The notes: generated from the letters alone by a model not told the origin. A stretch of 64,000 nucleotides of DNA from Trichosphaerium sp. ATCC 40318 (GCA_038496445.1 JALMLS010000149.1:62001-126000), one strand, 5' to 3'; numbered from the stretch's first letter, positions 45,323-57,285 are shown. Made by a program: numbers and translations.

Positions 45323-47787
45323 TTACTCTTCCATTGCATCGCCTGAAACCTTAGTAGACTCATCTTCAACTGAAAGACCTGCTACCATTGTATCCAATGT
45401 CACCTTTAGTTCTATTTTTGCAGTAGTTGCATCCTTTCCACCAAGATTACTTGCAAATTCTAAAAAAAATTAATCAAAAATGAAACTACCAAAACAGTTT
45501 CACTGTCATTACAGTACTTATACACGTGGTACAAAAGAGCGTAGATATTTTGTTACAAATTACAACCCAAAAGAGGTTCATACCTTTAATATACGAAATG
45601 ACATCAGCCAAGCTGTGTCCTTGAAGTTCCAAAAGCTCCAAACATTTTTCCTTTAGTTTTTCATTTGAACTACACACAATCCCAATAACATAGTCAACAT
45701 ATTGTAGTGTAAATAATCCAGCATCTAAACGTTCCATATAGAAATCTAACTCATCTTCTTCTGTAAGTTCAAGACCCTGAAGAAAAAGATTAAAAAATAC
45801 AAGAAAGAAACGAGAATCGAACTCAACAACAAATTTCTCGTCTGCAACCAACTGTCGCCTTATAAAATAATGTACATACCTGTTTTACAAGTACATTACG
45901 TTGTTTACTTATTTTAGCATCAGCACTACGAACACGTGTGACATATGTATCGTGTAATTCAATGAGCCTCTCAATCTTTTCAAAATTTGTTTCAGCAAAC
46001 TTTGCCAAAACTCTACCCCACAAGTTACCTTCTGGAGACAGATGGGTAAACAGTGATGCAATGATAGACATGCAATGCTCTAAGAAATATTAATATTAAC
46101 TTAACATTTTTATTTCTAAATCACGTGATTGATTGAACGTACCATCATCTTCTAAAGTTGAAAATCCTTTTTTATGTTTTTGTGCTCCTTTCTTCATAAA
46201 AGCAGCAAAAAGAGTTCCTAATCCAGGTATCTCAACCCATCGTTTACAATTATTAACATCTTCTTGCATTGCAAAGCTCAATAGCTTAAGTGCGCATTTT
46301 CTAGCGAATCTCTTATTCCTACAACAGAAGTTAAGGTACAAAGGCAGTAGCGTCGCGAGCAACAAAATGTCAAATGACAGAATTTTTCTTATATTTTTCT
46401 GACTTTGGCCGATTAATCGAACTGATTACGTACTTGATAATTTTTTGCATCAAACGTAATCCTTGAGCTTCAGTAAAGTATTTTTTGTTCTCTTTAAGAA
46501 CAATAGTATTACATAAACAATTAAACAAGTTCTCAACCATTTCTTCTTCTTCAGATGAAGGAGGGTTCTTTTTTTGATAAAGAGCAATTGCAGATAATAG
46601 CGTATTAATACCATTGGAAGCACCGAATTCTATTTGATTTTTCTTTGAGTTTTGTAGTAGAATAAAGAGAATCTCAGCGCAGTATCTAGGAAGATTATGA
46701 GACGAATACAAAGATGTTTCTGTTTTATAATATCACACCCTTTAATCTCCTCAAATTTCGGCTTTTTTAAGCGGTTCAAGAGCCATTTCATGATAGAAGT
46801 CTTTTCTACTAAAGAGCGTGCAAGGAGTGGTTCAATTTCAATTATATTTTCAACAATTTCTAGAGTAGCAAAAACACCTATGATCGAAATTAGATGCAAA
46901 AAAGTAATGAAATTTTACCTTTTTTATCTTCGAATTGCGACTCATCAAAACGATGTATTGTTTGTATAATGCACTCAAGTAGTTGGTTATCAATCTATAA
47001 ATAATAATGAATAAGGTATGAGGTTCGATACTACTCATAAATAATGATAACAAGAGAAAACCAAAAAAACAATTCACATTCAAAAAAAAGTTTTCAAGCA
47101 GCACAAGAAACTCACCATTTTCTCTACCAAGTATGACACCTGGTCTGGAGCATCCTCTTCGTTTGTATAAACACTTTCATCGGTCAAATCACGTATAAGT
47201 GTAATCACATCAATGCAAATGTCAGTATTCTCATGTTGGAATAACGAAAGCAAGGTTTCATGGCACTTGAGGCGGACTAATTCTCTAGTTGATAAATATT
47301 AGCGGACGGTTTTGTAGCTTAGCAGACGGGATTTGGCGTTAAAAACAACATAAAACCAATCTTACGAAGTTAGGTATTACTTACGGGTACAAATAAGGGT
47401 TCGTTGCGATTTGTGTGAAGTCCTTTATGGCATTATCTAGTTCTATCTCTGACGTGACAAATCTGACATTATTAGCGCTTATTTGGGCGATTGAGCGTAC
47501 TTTTCAGGCTTACTGGCAAATTTAATGCGCATTTGTTGATTTCTGGTTAATACGCGCTCTAGATTAAGAACCAAGCGCTTAAGACCTGTCAAATCCACTT
47601 CTTGTACCTATCCACTCTGTTAATAAACAAATACTGGCTATGGGTCTGTACGAACATCCTCTGCTTGGTCTAATAGCCGTTGAATGGTTTCTTCATCAAG
47701 GTCTTCCAAGTCCACTTCATCAAGGTCTATTTCAGCAAGGTTTGCTCCATCATCTACTTTCTGGCGCTTCGCCGGTCTAGCTGTCAT
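45323..47787 (-). CDS. CTNNBL1: beta-catenin-like protein 1, copy 1
   Basis: An armadillo-repeat protein associated with the Prp19/CDC5L spliceosome complex. ATG at 47787 opens a basic and acidic start (MTARPAKRQKVDDGANLAEI). Family blocks follow over about ten exons: KCHETLLSLFQHENTDICID, APDQVSYLVEKM, LEIVENIIEIEPLLARSLVE, YCAEILFILLQNSKKNQIEF, NLFNCLCNTIVLKENKKYF and FAETNFEKIERLIELHDTYV. The end includes MERLDAGLFTLQYVDYVIGI and the last exon closes SGDAMEE at 45323. All recognisable blocks of the family are present in order. Exonic sequence is essentially identical to the copy at 58618-61084; introns near 46.9-47.1 kb differ more. It shares a 141-bp divergent promoter with TMEM135. Confidence 0.92.
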
Positions 47788-47928
47788 TTTGCAATGATTA
47801 CGCTTTGCTTTCGACACGTTAGAGCTTCGATAAGGCAGGAGGACTTAACATTGCGATAGAAAGTTTTTTTTGTTCGCCCCGATACCATACTAGAGCACAC
47901 GAGTGACTTGTTTGCAGTATACGAACCA
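47788..47928. promoter_or_regulatory. divergent CTNNBL1/TMEM135 promoter, copy 1
   Basis: Only 141 bp separate the two divergent start codons, so both genes must share this promoter. It is duplicated almost unchanged at 61085-61225. No obvious TATA box is seen. Confidence 0.5.
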
Positions 47929-48428
47929 ATGGGAAATAACACAAGCACTTTACCTGACGATAGGCGCACAGCTAGGAAAGAACTGATATCGGCACTCGAA
48001 GGCTTTACAAAAGGTATAAATAGTGAATATACGCAATAATAACGCTCGTATAAAGGGTTTTGTGTAAGTTTTATACCAACATGCCTGTTAAAGCGGAGAG
48101 TTACCGGTATTCGACGTGCTCTCGCGTTGGGAACATTCTGTGGAGGATTTCGTGCAGTGACATCTCTTATGACAGAATTAAAACGAAGTGAGTGAAGCCG
48201 GTTATGTATTTTTCTTTAAAGTATCGCTATCAATTTACTCAACAACCACCCCTATTTTGGGTAAAATTACATTTCCCAACAAAAACTCCACGTGCTGCTT
48301 TTGGAATATTCACATGCGCATTATCAAAGGAAAACAGATGCCTGACTTGTCTGAACGACTTCAATTGGCTATATCTTCGGCGATAAGCATGACAGCTGCT
48401 CTAGTGGTTGACGGTGAACTTCACCTAT
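47929..48428 (+). pseudogene. TMEM135: TMEM135-like gene, 5' fragment at duplication junction
   Basis: Starts MGNNTSTLPDDRRTARKELI as in the full copy at 61226, includes the same 8-nt micro-exon candidate (48056-48063), and runs to LVVDGELHL. At 48428-48429 the sequence switches into RALGAPB. The TMEM135 frame continues out of phase (SIVVITWYTPIIAYIHWY) to a stop near 48487, so any product would lack most membrane segments. The promoter and start are intact. Confidence 0.8.
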
Positions 48429-51400
48429 TGTCCATTGTTGTAATTACGTGGTACACGCCTATTATTGCCTATATTCATTGGTACTGAGAAACTCCTAAAC
48501 AGCAATGTAAGTACCTTCATTTAGAGGGTTTTTTTTACTCATTTGATTTTTGTTTAGGGTCGTCTTGAAGGAACTAAAACACCACCTGCTGTACTAAGAA
48601 GATCATGCTATCATATTCTTCAGTATCTAGGAAACATGGCACACCTCTTTTACAATCAAACAATCCGTCAGACATTGTTTACAGATATCAAGCTAAAATA
48701 TACTACACACAATCAAGTACTATTTTATTTTCGATTTATACAAGATTAACCATTACTGTAGCTCACTGGATTCGTATCAGAGATGTTACTGAGTAAGCTC
48801 AAAACGGAAGATGATAACCAGAACAGAATATTGTTGATTTGGCATGTAGTAACGTACGTACACTTGTTTGTAAGGACCAAATTTAATTTGTGATTAGGTT
48901 CATGTTTGAAAACGCTGATAATTTGCGTGATTTCCCAAGAGCTGTTGTTATGTTATTAGTAGAGAAGTTGAACGGAGCTCCTTTGGATCCTACTGTAACT
49001 CATGAACTTATTAATGCTCTGGCAGAAATATCTGAGTTATACACGCACGTTGAAAACGAAAAAGAGGTAAAACGTCAAGCTGACACTTGTCAATCAAAAA
49101 AAAAAAATTTAATTGTTCCTTTCTATTGTTGTTGTACGGGAGTTTATATTTTTTAGATCATGGCTAAGTATCTATCTAACTCACTTTGTGATTATATTTG
49201 CAAATTGATGAGCAACTCTACTAATAGCGAAGCTTTGGTTCTTGCATCTTATAATTGCTTGACAAGATGGGTTGTACAGGTACATACTAGCACTCTTTAT
49301 AAAACTCGTAATTAATTGCCATATATAGGGTCAATGGATTGTTAAAATACATGATCGTACTGTTTCTAGACGTATTTTCGAGGTTATTGAAATTGGTAAA
49401 ACTGGCGAGCTTGTACGTACCTGCTTTTTTAGATGATAACAATTTGTTTTTTGATTTAATTTAATTTTTGTTACCACAAATGGTCGAACTGTCATATATT
49501 TACTGTGGCTGTGGTTAATTGTTATTTCAAGGGCAAGAGACCGCATGAAGATGATGAGGACGTCGTACCAGATGCTAAGCAACCACCAAGGAGCTTGTCT
49601 CCAAATCTATCGAGACGTGAAGAAAAATCTCTCAAGGATAGCAAAAAACATGATAGTGACTCACGTCGCAATACAATGGTCTACAATACAACTCCTCAAA
49701 TCAAGGCATGTATCTTCATGTTGCCATCTTATTACTTACTATATCATACAGAAAGCAGCTACAGCACTCAATAATTGCATGCTGCAGCACTTTGATTCGT
49801 ATCCACCACCTTCAGGTCGTTCCTGCTCGTGTCTTCAAAACGAAGAGGTATCTTTTTATTATTGTTTAAATGTGGAAGCTAATGCGGTTTAAAGGATATT
49901 TTAAAGATGACAGGAGTAAAAGGAATACGTGCCGTATCAGTGTTTGCCTTTGATGATACTCTCATTTCCGTCATTCGTCACCCACGTGATTCAAGTACGT
50001 CCGTTCAATCAAGTGCTCAATTCTTATATCGTTCCTTAACAGAGGGTAATTGCTTCTTGCACTTGATGGTGCGCGATCCTATCGGTAAATTTTTGTGGAA
50101 GATTAATCTCGAATATGCTCCAGTAGAGAAGAACAAAGACCCACCTTGTATCCAATGCTGCCTATTTTTTTTTTGGAATGTTTTGTTTTGTTATTTATCT
50201 TTGACTATGCAGATGTACCAACTGTATTCCACGGAAATATGATTGGTGATCATACACCTGGATATGTTGATAAAGCTCTTGTAGATGATTTAAAGTTATA
50301 CCTAAATGATGAAGAGAAGCGTCATCATCAACGTGTCTATGAAAGCGGTATGTACTTTGGATAAAGTCTCACATCTCATAAAAAAATATCTTATCATACT
50401 TTTTTTAGCATCGACACGTAATAGATTAGAACATGCTATGCTCAAACCTATAAAATATAAGTAAGTAAATCATTTAAAATATCTATTGATCCTAACGATT
50501 GTGTAGACAAAAAGTTGACGTGTCTACAAGACCTCGTTCACTCCCAAAGATAGATACTGAACAAGATTTCACACCAATCAGATTATTCCTTATGCACTGG
50601 GGATTCCTTGGATTGGTATGTCGCATTTTACTTTGATTCGTTTCCTCTGATTTTTGTTATAGCCTAATGCAACAAGATTTCACTTATTGCGTACCTTTGA
50701 TGGCTCGGAAGTGTTCAAATACTCAGATAATCTCAAACACCTTGATAGTTTACCAGAGTAAGTCTTTGTCTTTTTTTTTCTTCTTCTCGTGTTAACGTGG
50801 TGCACATAGGCGAGAAACATTCACTGTCGGTATTGTTTATATTCCAAAAGGAGCTTCAAGTGAAGTGGAAGTTTGGGAAGCTGCTAACGTACGACATAAG
50901 TGAGTTTATGTATTTGTAACTAACTTTTTTGTTACTAAAGATCCAAAAGACTTTCTTCAACTTTATTGATCAAGTCGGTTGGGAAATCACTTTATCTCAA
51001 CATACAGGTTTCACAGGACGCCTTAATCCACGTTATACAGGAGATAAAACACGCTACTATGCTGATAGCGCCCAAGAGGTATTTTAGTTGTTGTAGTGTT
51101 TATTATTATTTTACTGACGTATTTCGTAGTTAATATTCCATATTGCTCCACTCATGCCTAATACAATGTACAAGAGATTCCTCATAAAGGAAGATAAGGT
51201 TGCAGTTATGTGGCTCGAAAACGCTATGGACTGGCAACCAAAGAAGAGTGTTGTTTCTGAAGCTGGTGTTATTGTTGGTGTCATTCCTTTAAGCATGGAT
51301 CTGTTCTGGATTAAGATACATACTGAACAGAAGGGATTGATGCAAATCGGACCATTAAGACATGATATGGTAGTAACAAGCCATGTCTTACCAACACTGG

Positions 51401-51611
51401 TTAGACGCACTGTCATTAATGCTTGTAATATGGCCAAGGATCCAACTGCGCCTACACCGTACGATTTTATCATATTTTTTTTTTCTGTTTTTGGTGTTTG
51501 ACTTTTTGTGTTTGTAGGTATTCAACAAGGAAACAATGGATTGAGAATTTTGTGAGAACACAAAAACTTAATGTTGGTTTACGTGATGTTCATACACATA
51601 TGATTGTCTAA
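48429..51611 (+). pseudogene. RALGAPB: RALGAPB 3' fragment, RapGAP-like domain intact
   Basis: Begins inside an exon equivalent to 36371 of copy 1 and has all downstream exons, through LFLMHWGFLGLPN, FFNFIDQVGWEITL, MVVTSHVLPTLVRR and the VHTHMIV stop at 51611. The 5' third (start codon, helical body) is missing. It may be transcribed from the TMEM135 promoter, but the upstream frame is not in phase. Coding changes from copy 1 are few (for example Ile to Val in AGVIVGVIPL), so decay has barely begun. Confidence 0.8.
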
Positions 51612-51835
51612 AGAGAGTTAAAAAGTAATGTTTTTTGATTATCAGACAAAGAGTTAATGATGGAGAGTGTAACATAATAAATTGTATAGTGCAAATATTT
51701 GTGATGTTAAGTAAGTATTGAGGAGAAAACCTGCTACTACTTGTTGTAATACGTGATCAGTCGTCAATTTGTACTTAACCAGTTAGGCTGTACACGGTGT
51801 AACGTCAACGGCCGTTTTAAAATACTCAAACAAAA

Positions 51836-51998
51836 AGGGGAAAAGCAAGCACATCCTGCCACGGCCCCAAGTCAGCTTACAAAGAACAATTGGAGTGGAA
51901 GTGTTCCATGGTTGCCGAGGCTCCTTCCTACTCTATTCCTCCAGTTGTATCTCTGCAGTTTACCCAATATGGTAGCAATAGAAGATGTACTTACATAA
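51836..51998 (+). pseudogene. short ORF, copy 2, start codon lost
   Basis: Counterpart of 39776-39940. The ATG is AGG and two A's are missing in the following A-run, while SGSVPWLPRLLP to AIEDVLT is unchanged. If the ORF was ever a gene, this copy cannot start at the same place. Confidence 0.3.
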
Positions 51999-52325
51999 GT
52001 AGATTTTGGTAACACCATTTATAAACAGCAACATCGCTTTAGATTTTTTATTGTGGGAAATGGCGTGCCACGTTTCTGCGTTTGGTGGCGTAGGTTTGTC
52101 ACAATAGACTAAATTTAAAAAAAAAAAAGTATGGCACGTAATAAATACTGTTCTATGCGCGTGTACTAACTCCACTGAGTAAGAAAGCAAATGAGAACAT
52201 TTGTGTTGGCAAAGAATTGAATTCAGTTAAACCCAACTTCTTTTTAGAAATACTTCTGTTGACCAATGTACTTGTTAGATACGATTCTACAAGCCTTAAA
52301 TCTATAACATCATCTTTGTTACTCA

Positions 52326-53127
52326 ATGACATCGTACATTAACTCTGTTTCTGTTCCTGGATGGCATATTAAAGTTGTTGAAGGTACCTACGCGTCTAAT
52401 AAAACGTATCGAGGCAAATACGTTATTAATAAAGTGATTTGGTACGTTTAAGGAGTAAACTCTACACCAACTATGTTTCCTGCGTTTCTACCATTTCAAT
52501 GAACCTAAAATTGACGTATAGGTATGCTCTACGCTTTATATCAAGTGACGGCAAGTACACAGTGAAATTGGGCGAGTACACATTATTGTCTGACGCAGAA
52601 AAGGCTCTACAAAAACAACAACAAGACCCCAAACTCATTCCTCACAGTGCTGTGATTTATATCAAGCATTTAACGTGCGCTCTCAGAGATTTACGAACGC
52701 TGACCAATAACGCTTAGATATACGCACTATGGTATCTACGATAGAAATCAAGATCAAGTGATAGAATACCCAGACCAAGTAATAGAGCGTGCACGTTCGA
52801 AAATAGGATCAAAGGACTATTCTCTCTTTAATCGTAACTGTGAGCACTTTGCCATGTGGGCAAAGACAGGCGAATGCTTTAGCACACAAGTAAGTCAATA
52901 TTAAAGCCATTAAAGGCCTAGATGATCTGATATCTTTGTTTTAGGTTGTAAAACAAACAAAGACAGCTGCAACCGTTTTACCCTATGTTAGTCAGTTTGT
53001 AGGACACCTTGCTAATCATTGGAGTGATAGTCAGACTTTAAAAGAGACAATAAAAGTTGTAGACGGGTTACATAAGTTTGCAGTATCTGAGCATGAGGAA
53101 TCAAAGAAGAAACGAACAACATTCTGA
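52326..53127 (+). CDS. LRAT-domain protein, copy 2, with 35-residue in-frame deletion
   Basis: Matches the copy at 40271-41177 exon for exon but lacks 105 bp, corresponding to 40715-40819 of copy 1. The join is in frame: QVIEY is followed directly by PDQVIERARSKIG. The lost residues lie between the first catalytic His (HYGIY) and the Cys motif (NCEHF), removing a core strand region of the LRAT fold (YCWQNDVLQVHANPIS...). His and Cys motifs remain, but folding is probably impaired. Confidence 0.7.
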
Positions 53128-53335
53128 AGTTGTTTGGAAAAACCCAATAAATGTAAATACGTTGTGACTGTAGTGATAGTAAAAATAAACATAGTTATCC
53201 TTATTGTCTTGAAGCATAGCCTTTCTGTTGAGGAGTACAAGCATAGATTTGTGATACCAACAGCTTGCAATCGCTTGTACTTAAGAAGTAGGTTAAAGAG
53301 TCTTTCAGCGTGCGAAATGAGCACTTGTTGCTAAA

Positions 53336-55287
53336 TCAATCTGGTTGTAAGTTTGAGAGATTACTATTTCGGCTGTATACATATAAGCACTGGATGTCGC
53401 GTTGGTGAGCATATTTAGTTCCATCATCGCCACATGATAAACCTGGTGTTGAAAATAGAGTTGGCAAGACAGATTGCTATCCAACAAAATAATAAAAACA
53501 GTTGAAGTACACATTTATGTTCAGAACATTTTTTAATAAACTCAGAAAGTACAATCAACATCTCGCGTCTTGTTTGAAGTTCATTTAACACTCTGCTACA
53601 GGCAGAAACCTTCAAAATCTGATAATCTATTTAAATAAGCATTCGCTGTTACTTGATAAAATCTCTGTGCTAGAGTTTCCGGCGAATAGAATTGCCAATA
53701 TGTAATGGGATATTCTGTTTGTTTCACTATTTTGATATCCTGACAAAATAACTTGACAAGGAATTCTGCAATAGCATCAATTGTAGCTACACAAAAAAAG
53801 TCAGAAAAAACAACGAATACGACAAAAAAGCAAAGAGACTACCTTCAGGGCAGTCTGGAAACACCTTACAGAAATCGGTTGGTATAACACTTTCATCTCT
53901 GTACATAGCCAAATTGATAGCAAGAAAATTGCCTGTTTTGCAAAGGGAACGTGACCACAACGAGAAGTTATGTATTGATCTGTGAAGTTTTGTGCCAAAT
54001 ATTTGATCAGGTACATTGTAGTCAGCAAGTACAATATTGTAGACAACAAAGTATTCGAATCTATCATAGTCACAAGCTTGCTTAAATAGCTTGTGAGACA
54101 TTGAAGGATACATTGTCAAACTATGATAACGTTAAATGACACTATTGGGAGTAATTGGTGTTTCACATACTTTAATGTCCATTGGTTGTAGTAACAAATG
54201 TATTCAGAAGGTAAATCAGTATGTAGAAGTGTACACGGCATATTAATGATGTCATCGGCAGTCACGACATACTGTTCATCAAGTATTCTTGGAGCAGCCT
54301 CTTCAAAACTATTACAAATGTAAGTACCTTCCATTGGAAACAATAATGTACTAAGATTGTTGAGTCTCGTCTGTGGCGTCATTTATAGCTTCACTTGTAT
54401 TAACACCTTCACTTACCAATTTCAAAGCAACTTTGGTCTTGATTGCATCAACACAAGCGCTCTAGTAGGTTGCTAAGTGTAGGTCCAAAAAACCAGAAAA
54501 AGTAAATGTTGTATTGTTCTTGTACTGATGGTTTATCTTTTGATACTTTCACTGCAACTGAGAATGCATATTTTTGGATACACTCCTTGAATGGAGAAAA
54601 GTCTGGTGACACTGCGAACTGTGCAAAACCTATCATATTTTTGAGAAAGAAAATGACTTTTGAATTGATTTTGTTTCTCACCTCCAAGACACATGTGTAT
54701 ATTATCACCAAGAAAAAATACTTGTGACATGTTTCGATCCGCTTGTCGTTCTTTCCGCATAATACTACGGATTTCTTTGTCACTTGACTTTTGTTGTTTA
54801 CTTCTCTTCTTAAAACGGTTCGTATGTCTTATCTTTGTGATTGTTCTTGGCACCGTGTATGGGTTTAAACCTGCATTGTAATACTTTTTAAGAAAGCTAT
54901 GTGTCTTGGCCCTTGTCTATTAAAGTGGGTAAGTAATACACAAGGTAGTACACAACAATAAAATGCAAACATACCCTACTGACTTGGAATAGCTCTTTGA
55001 ATTCATGCTGACAATACAACGCATACGGTTTCGCAGTTTGAGCAATTGATAAAATAGACATCCCATCAAGAAAGCTTATCACGTGCCACACAATCTCAGT
55101 TGGAAGTTCTAAAAATCAATATCACTTCGTTTGTAGTTTTCGAGTTAGTACCTGTAAAATCAGTAAACGTGGAGGAGTTGCCAGACTCGGAGTCAACCGT
55201 GATTGTTGTGGATTTGTTTTTCTTGTATCGAGTTGATATGAACGGCTCGTTGTTAGATACGATGTATTGGTGAATGCTAATGTACAA
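53336..55287 (-). CDS. F-box protein, copy 2
   Basis: Same exons as 41386-43337, with only scattered substitutions (for example Lys to Glu near NDKRIETCHK in a shadow frame, Gln to Arg in KERQADRNM, Ser to Pro near the FGPT intron). All splice sites and the F-box exon (ELPTEIVWHVISFLDG) are kept, so it can still make protein. Function and family are as for copy 1. Confidence 0.65.
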
Positions 55288-55378
55288 GTTACCGAAACGT
55301 TAAAAGCGTCAAATAAGCACAAAATCGAAACAATTCAAGCGTAAAATAGCGTTTCATGTATGAATTGTACATAAAGGA

Positions 55379-55579
55379 TCAAAATAGCGCTTTTGTTATA
55401 AAACGCGACTTGTACCCTTTGCAAGCTTCCAGTAATGACGTAGACGCCGAATGAGATAGTTTTAGAGCTTGTGACGCAAGAACATCTTGAAGGATTTGTT
55501 TTTTCTAGATTACGGCTTAGATTAGCGTCTTTGAGTCAACATTAACCTTTCTTAAAGTGATAACATCAAGACCTTCCAT
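55379..55579 (-). CDS. possible small protein, copy 2, stop codon changed
   Basis: Counterpart of 43458-43631. ATG at 55579 and the intron are kept. The TAG after LEACKGYK is TCG here, so the frame reads on 12 codons (SRFITKALF...) to TGA at 55379. This is weak evidence of relaxed constraint on an already doubtful gene. Confidence 0.25.
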
Positions 55580-55760
55580 TGCGCTTGCAAAATACAGTGA
55601 CAACTATTTTATTGTTGCAGTTTTCTTCACTTTTCTACGTGTCTTATTCTTTTTCTTCTGGAAAATCACGTGCAAGTGACAGACCAGTCGCAAAGGAAAG
55701 TAGACATTTTCTTTGTGTTCAAAATATACGTCAGTCAAAAGGAAAGAAATTACGACGTAC

Positions 55761-55765
55761 ATTAG
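55761..55765. repeat. target-site duplication ATTAG, left
   Basis: Five bases directly before the left terminal repeat; duplicated at 57105-57109; single in the empty site of copy 1. Confidence 0.9.
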
Positions 55766-55783
55766 CTCCTTACGTGTAGTAAA
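55766..55783 (+). repeat. left terminal inverted repeat
   Basis: CTCCTTACGTGTAGTAAA, a perfect inverted match over 18 bp to 57087-57104; the next base differs. Confidence 0.92.
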
Positions 55784-55814
55784 AAAAAAAGTTACGTGGA
55801 GTAAAAGTATTTCG

Positions 55815-57038
55815 TCATTTATTTTTACTGATGTGATCTTTTGTGTACAAAGTCACATTGAATAGCAAGCTAGCTGCCTTGCGCCTACGAGTGGTGAATT
55901 TCGGCGTTTTATGAGGTGTCATACTGTCGATAATGGCATGTAAAGATGTTAAGGTCAGTTTCATAAGACCTCCTGTCATGCGACATTTCTCATTTTGCAC
56001 CTGACCCTTTTCAACATTACACCATGGCAGCTGGTTGGCCTTATCCACAGAGCAAAATTTGGCCTTATAAAAGGAATGCAAAACGGCTTTGTCAGTTCTG
56101 GGACGGCCTACAAATAAATCAAGCTCTTTTTCTGCATTTTCAAGTAGATTTGGATTTGTGGCTCGAAGAATGCGATTGATCAAAACAGGCTTGTTGCCAT
56201 CTGATTTAAGTAGTAGCTTCTTGCATATAGACTGAAGCTCTGTTTTGTGTTTGGATTTTAGAGTTTCCTCTGTCCATCTCAATATATTTTGTTGTTTTTT
56301 TGCTTGTTGCTTGCTGCAGTTGTAACAAGACCATGAATCACCCTTAACATTTCCCTTGTGCTCCTCAGAATACCAATTAAGACATTTAGAGCAATACCAA
56401 AGTTCACAATCATCACACAAAATAATTTCAGGTCCATCAATTTCTTTGTTTTCAAATTTACATTCATCTATGCAATGATATTCAACAGCATCAGGGAGGG
56501 GTTTGAGAAGGATTTTTTCTTTCTCCTGCAATACTTTAACATCTTTTAAAGAGGGTCCACTCTGATTCTAGTTCATACAGCCACAGAATTCCAAAATATT
56601 TCATAATCTCAGAAACAGCTATTGGCGTCTTCCAAAATGAATTTAACTTGACACCTTTTTTTGTTCAGGCAGTGTATATAATACCTTGTTGAGCTTCAGA
56701 GCATGTTGCAAGATATTCCCAGACTCTTATCAGAACCAGCTTTGAATAAATAGATTTAACTGAGTAATTACTAATATTCCCTCTGTCAAACAATGCAAAA
56801 TTAGGTTCTGATACTTGAACTTGCTTTGACTCTTTGATGTAGTGGAATTCCTCATTTAACACTTCCCAACCTTGTTTTTTTACTTTGAAAAGGCTCTCAG
56901 AGATTTGTACTAGATAGGCACGCTGTTTGGCAGCGTTTTCTTTGCTGTGGTTGTATTCTACGGGCTTTTTCTGCTGCTCTTTTTACATTTTGCCTGTCTG
57001 CGTTATTTTGCACTTTGGCCTCCAGACCGCTGATGTCC
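55815..57038 (-). pseudogene. decayed PHD-finger/SAP protein of the transposon
   Basis: The largest open piece (55815-56570) contains a PHD-like zinc finger (EYHCIDECKFEN, ILCDDCELWYCSKCLNWYS, SWSCYNC) and then a SAP-like helix pair (LQSICKKLLLKSDGNKPVLI) and KTPKFTTRRRKAASLLFN. Upstream, the coding-like text continues in other frames: FWKTPIAVSEIMKYFGILWL, then AYLVQISESLFKVKKQGWEV, HYIKESKQVQVSEPNFALFD, and near 57038 a possible start MDISGLEAKVQNNADRQ. Stops and frame changes at about 56990, 56672 and 56570 show decay or unrecognised introns. PHD fingers bind histone tails and SAP domains bind DNA, so a targeting role is possible. No catalytic DDE core was found, so the element is probably non-autonomous. 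Confidence 0.6.
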
Positions 57039-57086
57039 ATCACGTAAAAAGGTATGCAGGCACAAAAAGAAGACGTTTTACTAATA

Positions 57087-57104
57087 TTTACTACACGTAA
57101 GGAG
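57087..57104 (-). repeat. right terminal inverted repeat
   Basis: TTTACTACACGTAAGGAG, the exact reverse complement of the left end, followed by ATTAG. Confidence 0.92.
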
Positions 57105-57285
57105 ATTAGGTCAAATTAAGTATTAAATCACGTGGACTTACCAATTACGCCACTCGTTATCTTTATCTAATAACGACCTAACACTTATACGCATTGGGCG
57201 ACTTAGAAAGGGTTGCAGCACACGGTATCACTTAATACTTCCAAAAAAAAGTTAACGGTAGCTTTCCCACGTTTCAAATAGCATA

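Larger units (their letters stand above)
36371..48428. repeat. tandem segmental duplication, copy 1
   Basis: A 12-kb block whose sequence recurs directly after it (48429-61725) in the same orientation. Both copies carry RALGAPB 3' half, a short ORF, an LRAT-domain gene, an F-box gene, an F-box/LRR gene, a small gene, CTNNBL1 and the TMEM135 5' part. The left edge falls inside a RALGAPB exon and the right edge inside a TMEM135 exon. Identity is very high, including inside introns, which implies a young event. Copy 1 lacks the transposon found in copy 2. Confidence 0.95.
55766..57104 (-). mobile_element. DNA transposon insertion, 18-bp TIRs and 5-bp TSD
   Basis: The element is present in copy 2 and absent from the matching position in copy 1. 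It begins CTCCTTACGTGTAGTAAA (55766-55783) and ends with the exact reverse complement (57087-57104). It is flanked by ATTAG on both sides (55761-55765 and 57105-57109), while copy 1 has a single ATTAG at the empty site (about 43811-43815). It is 1339 bp long. Internally it carries a reverse-strand gene remnant with a PHD finger and SAP-like segment. The superfamily is not assignable by me; the 5-bp duplication rules out TTAA-type piggyBac and TA-type mariner insertions. Confidence 0.93.

Noticed and set aside
55766-57104. Classification of the element as piggyBac or mariner
   Set aside because: The target duplication is ATTAG (5 bp), not TTAA or TA, and no DDE core of either family was found.
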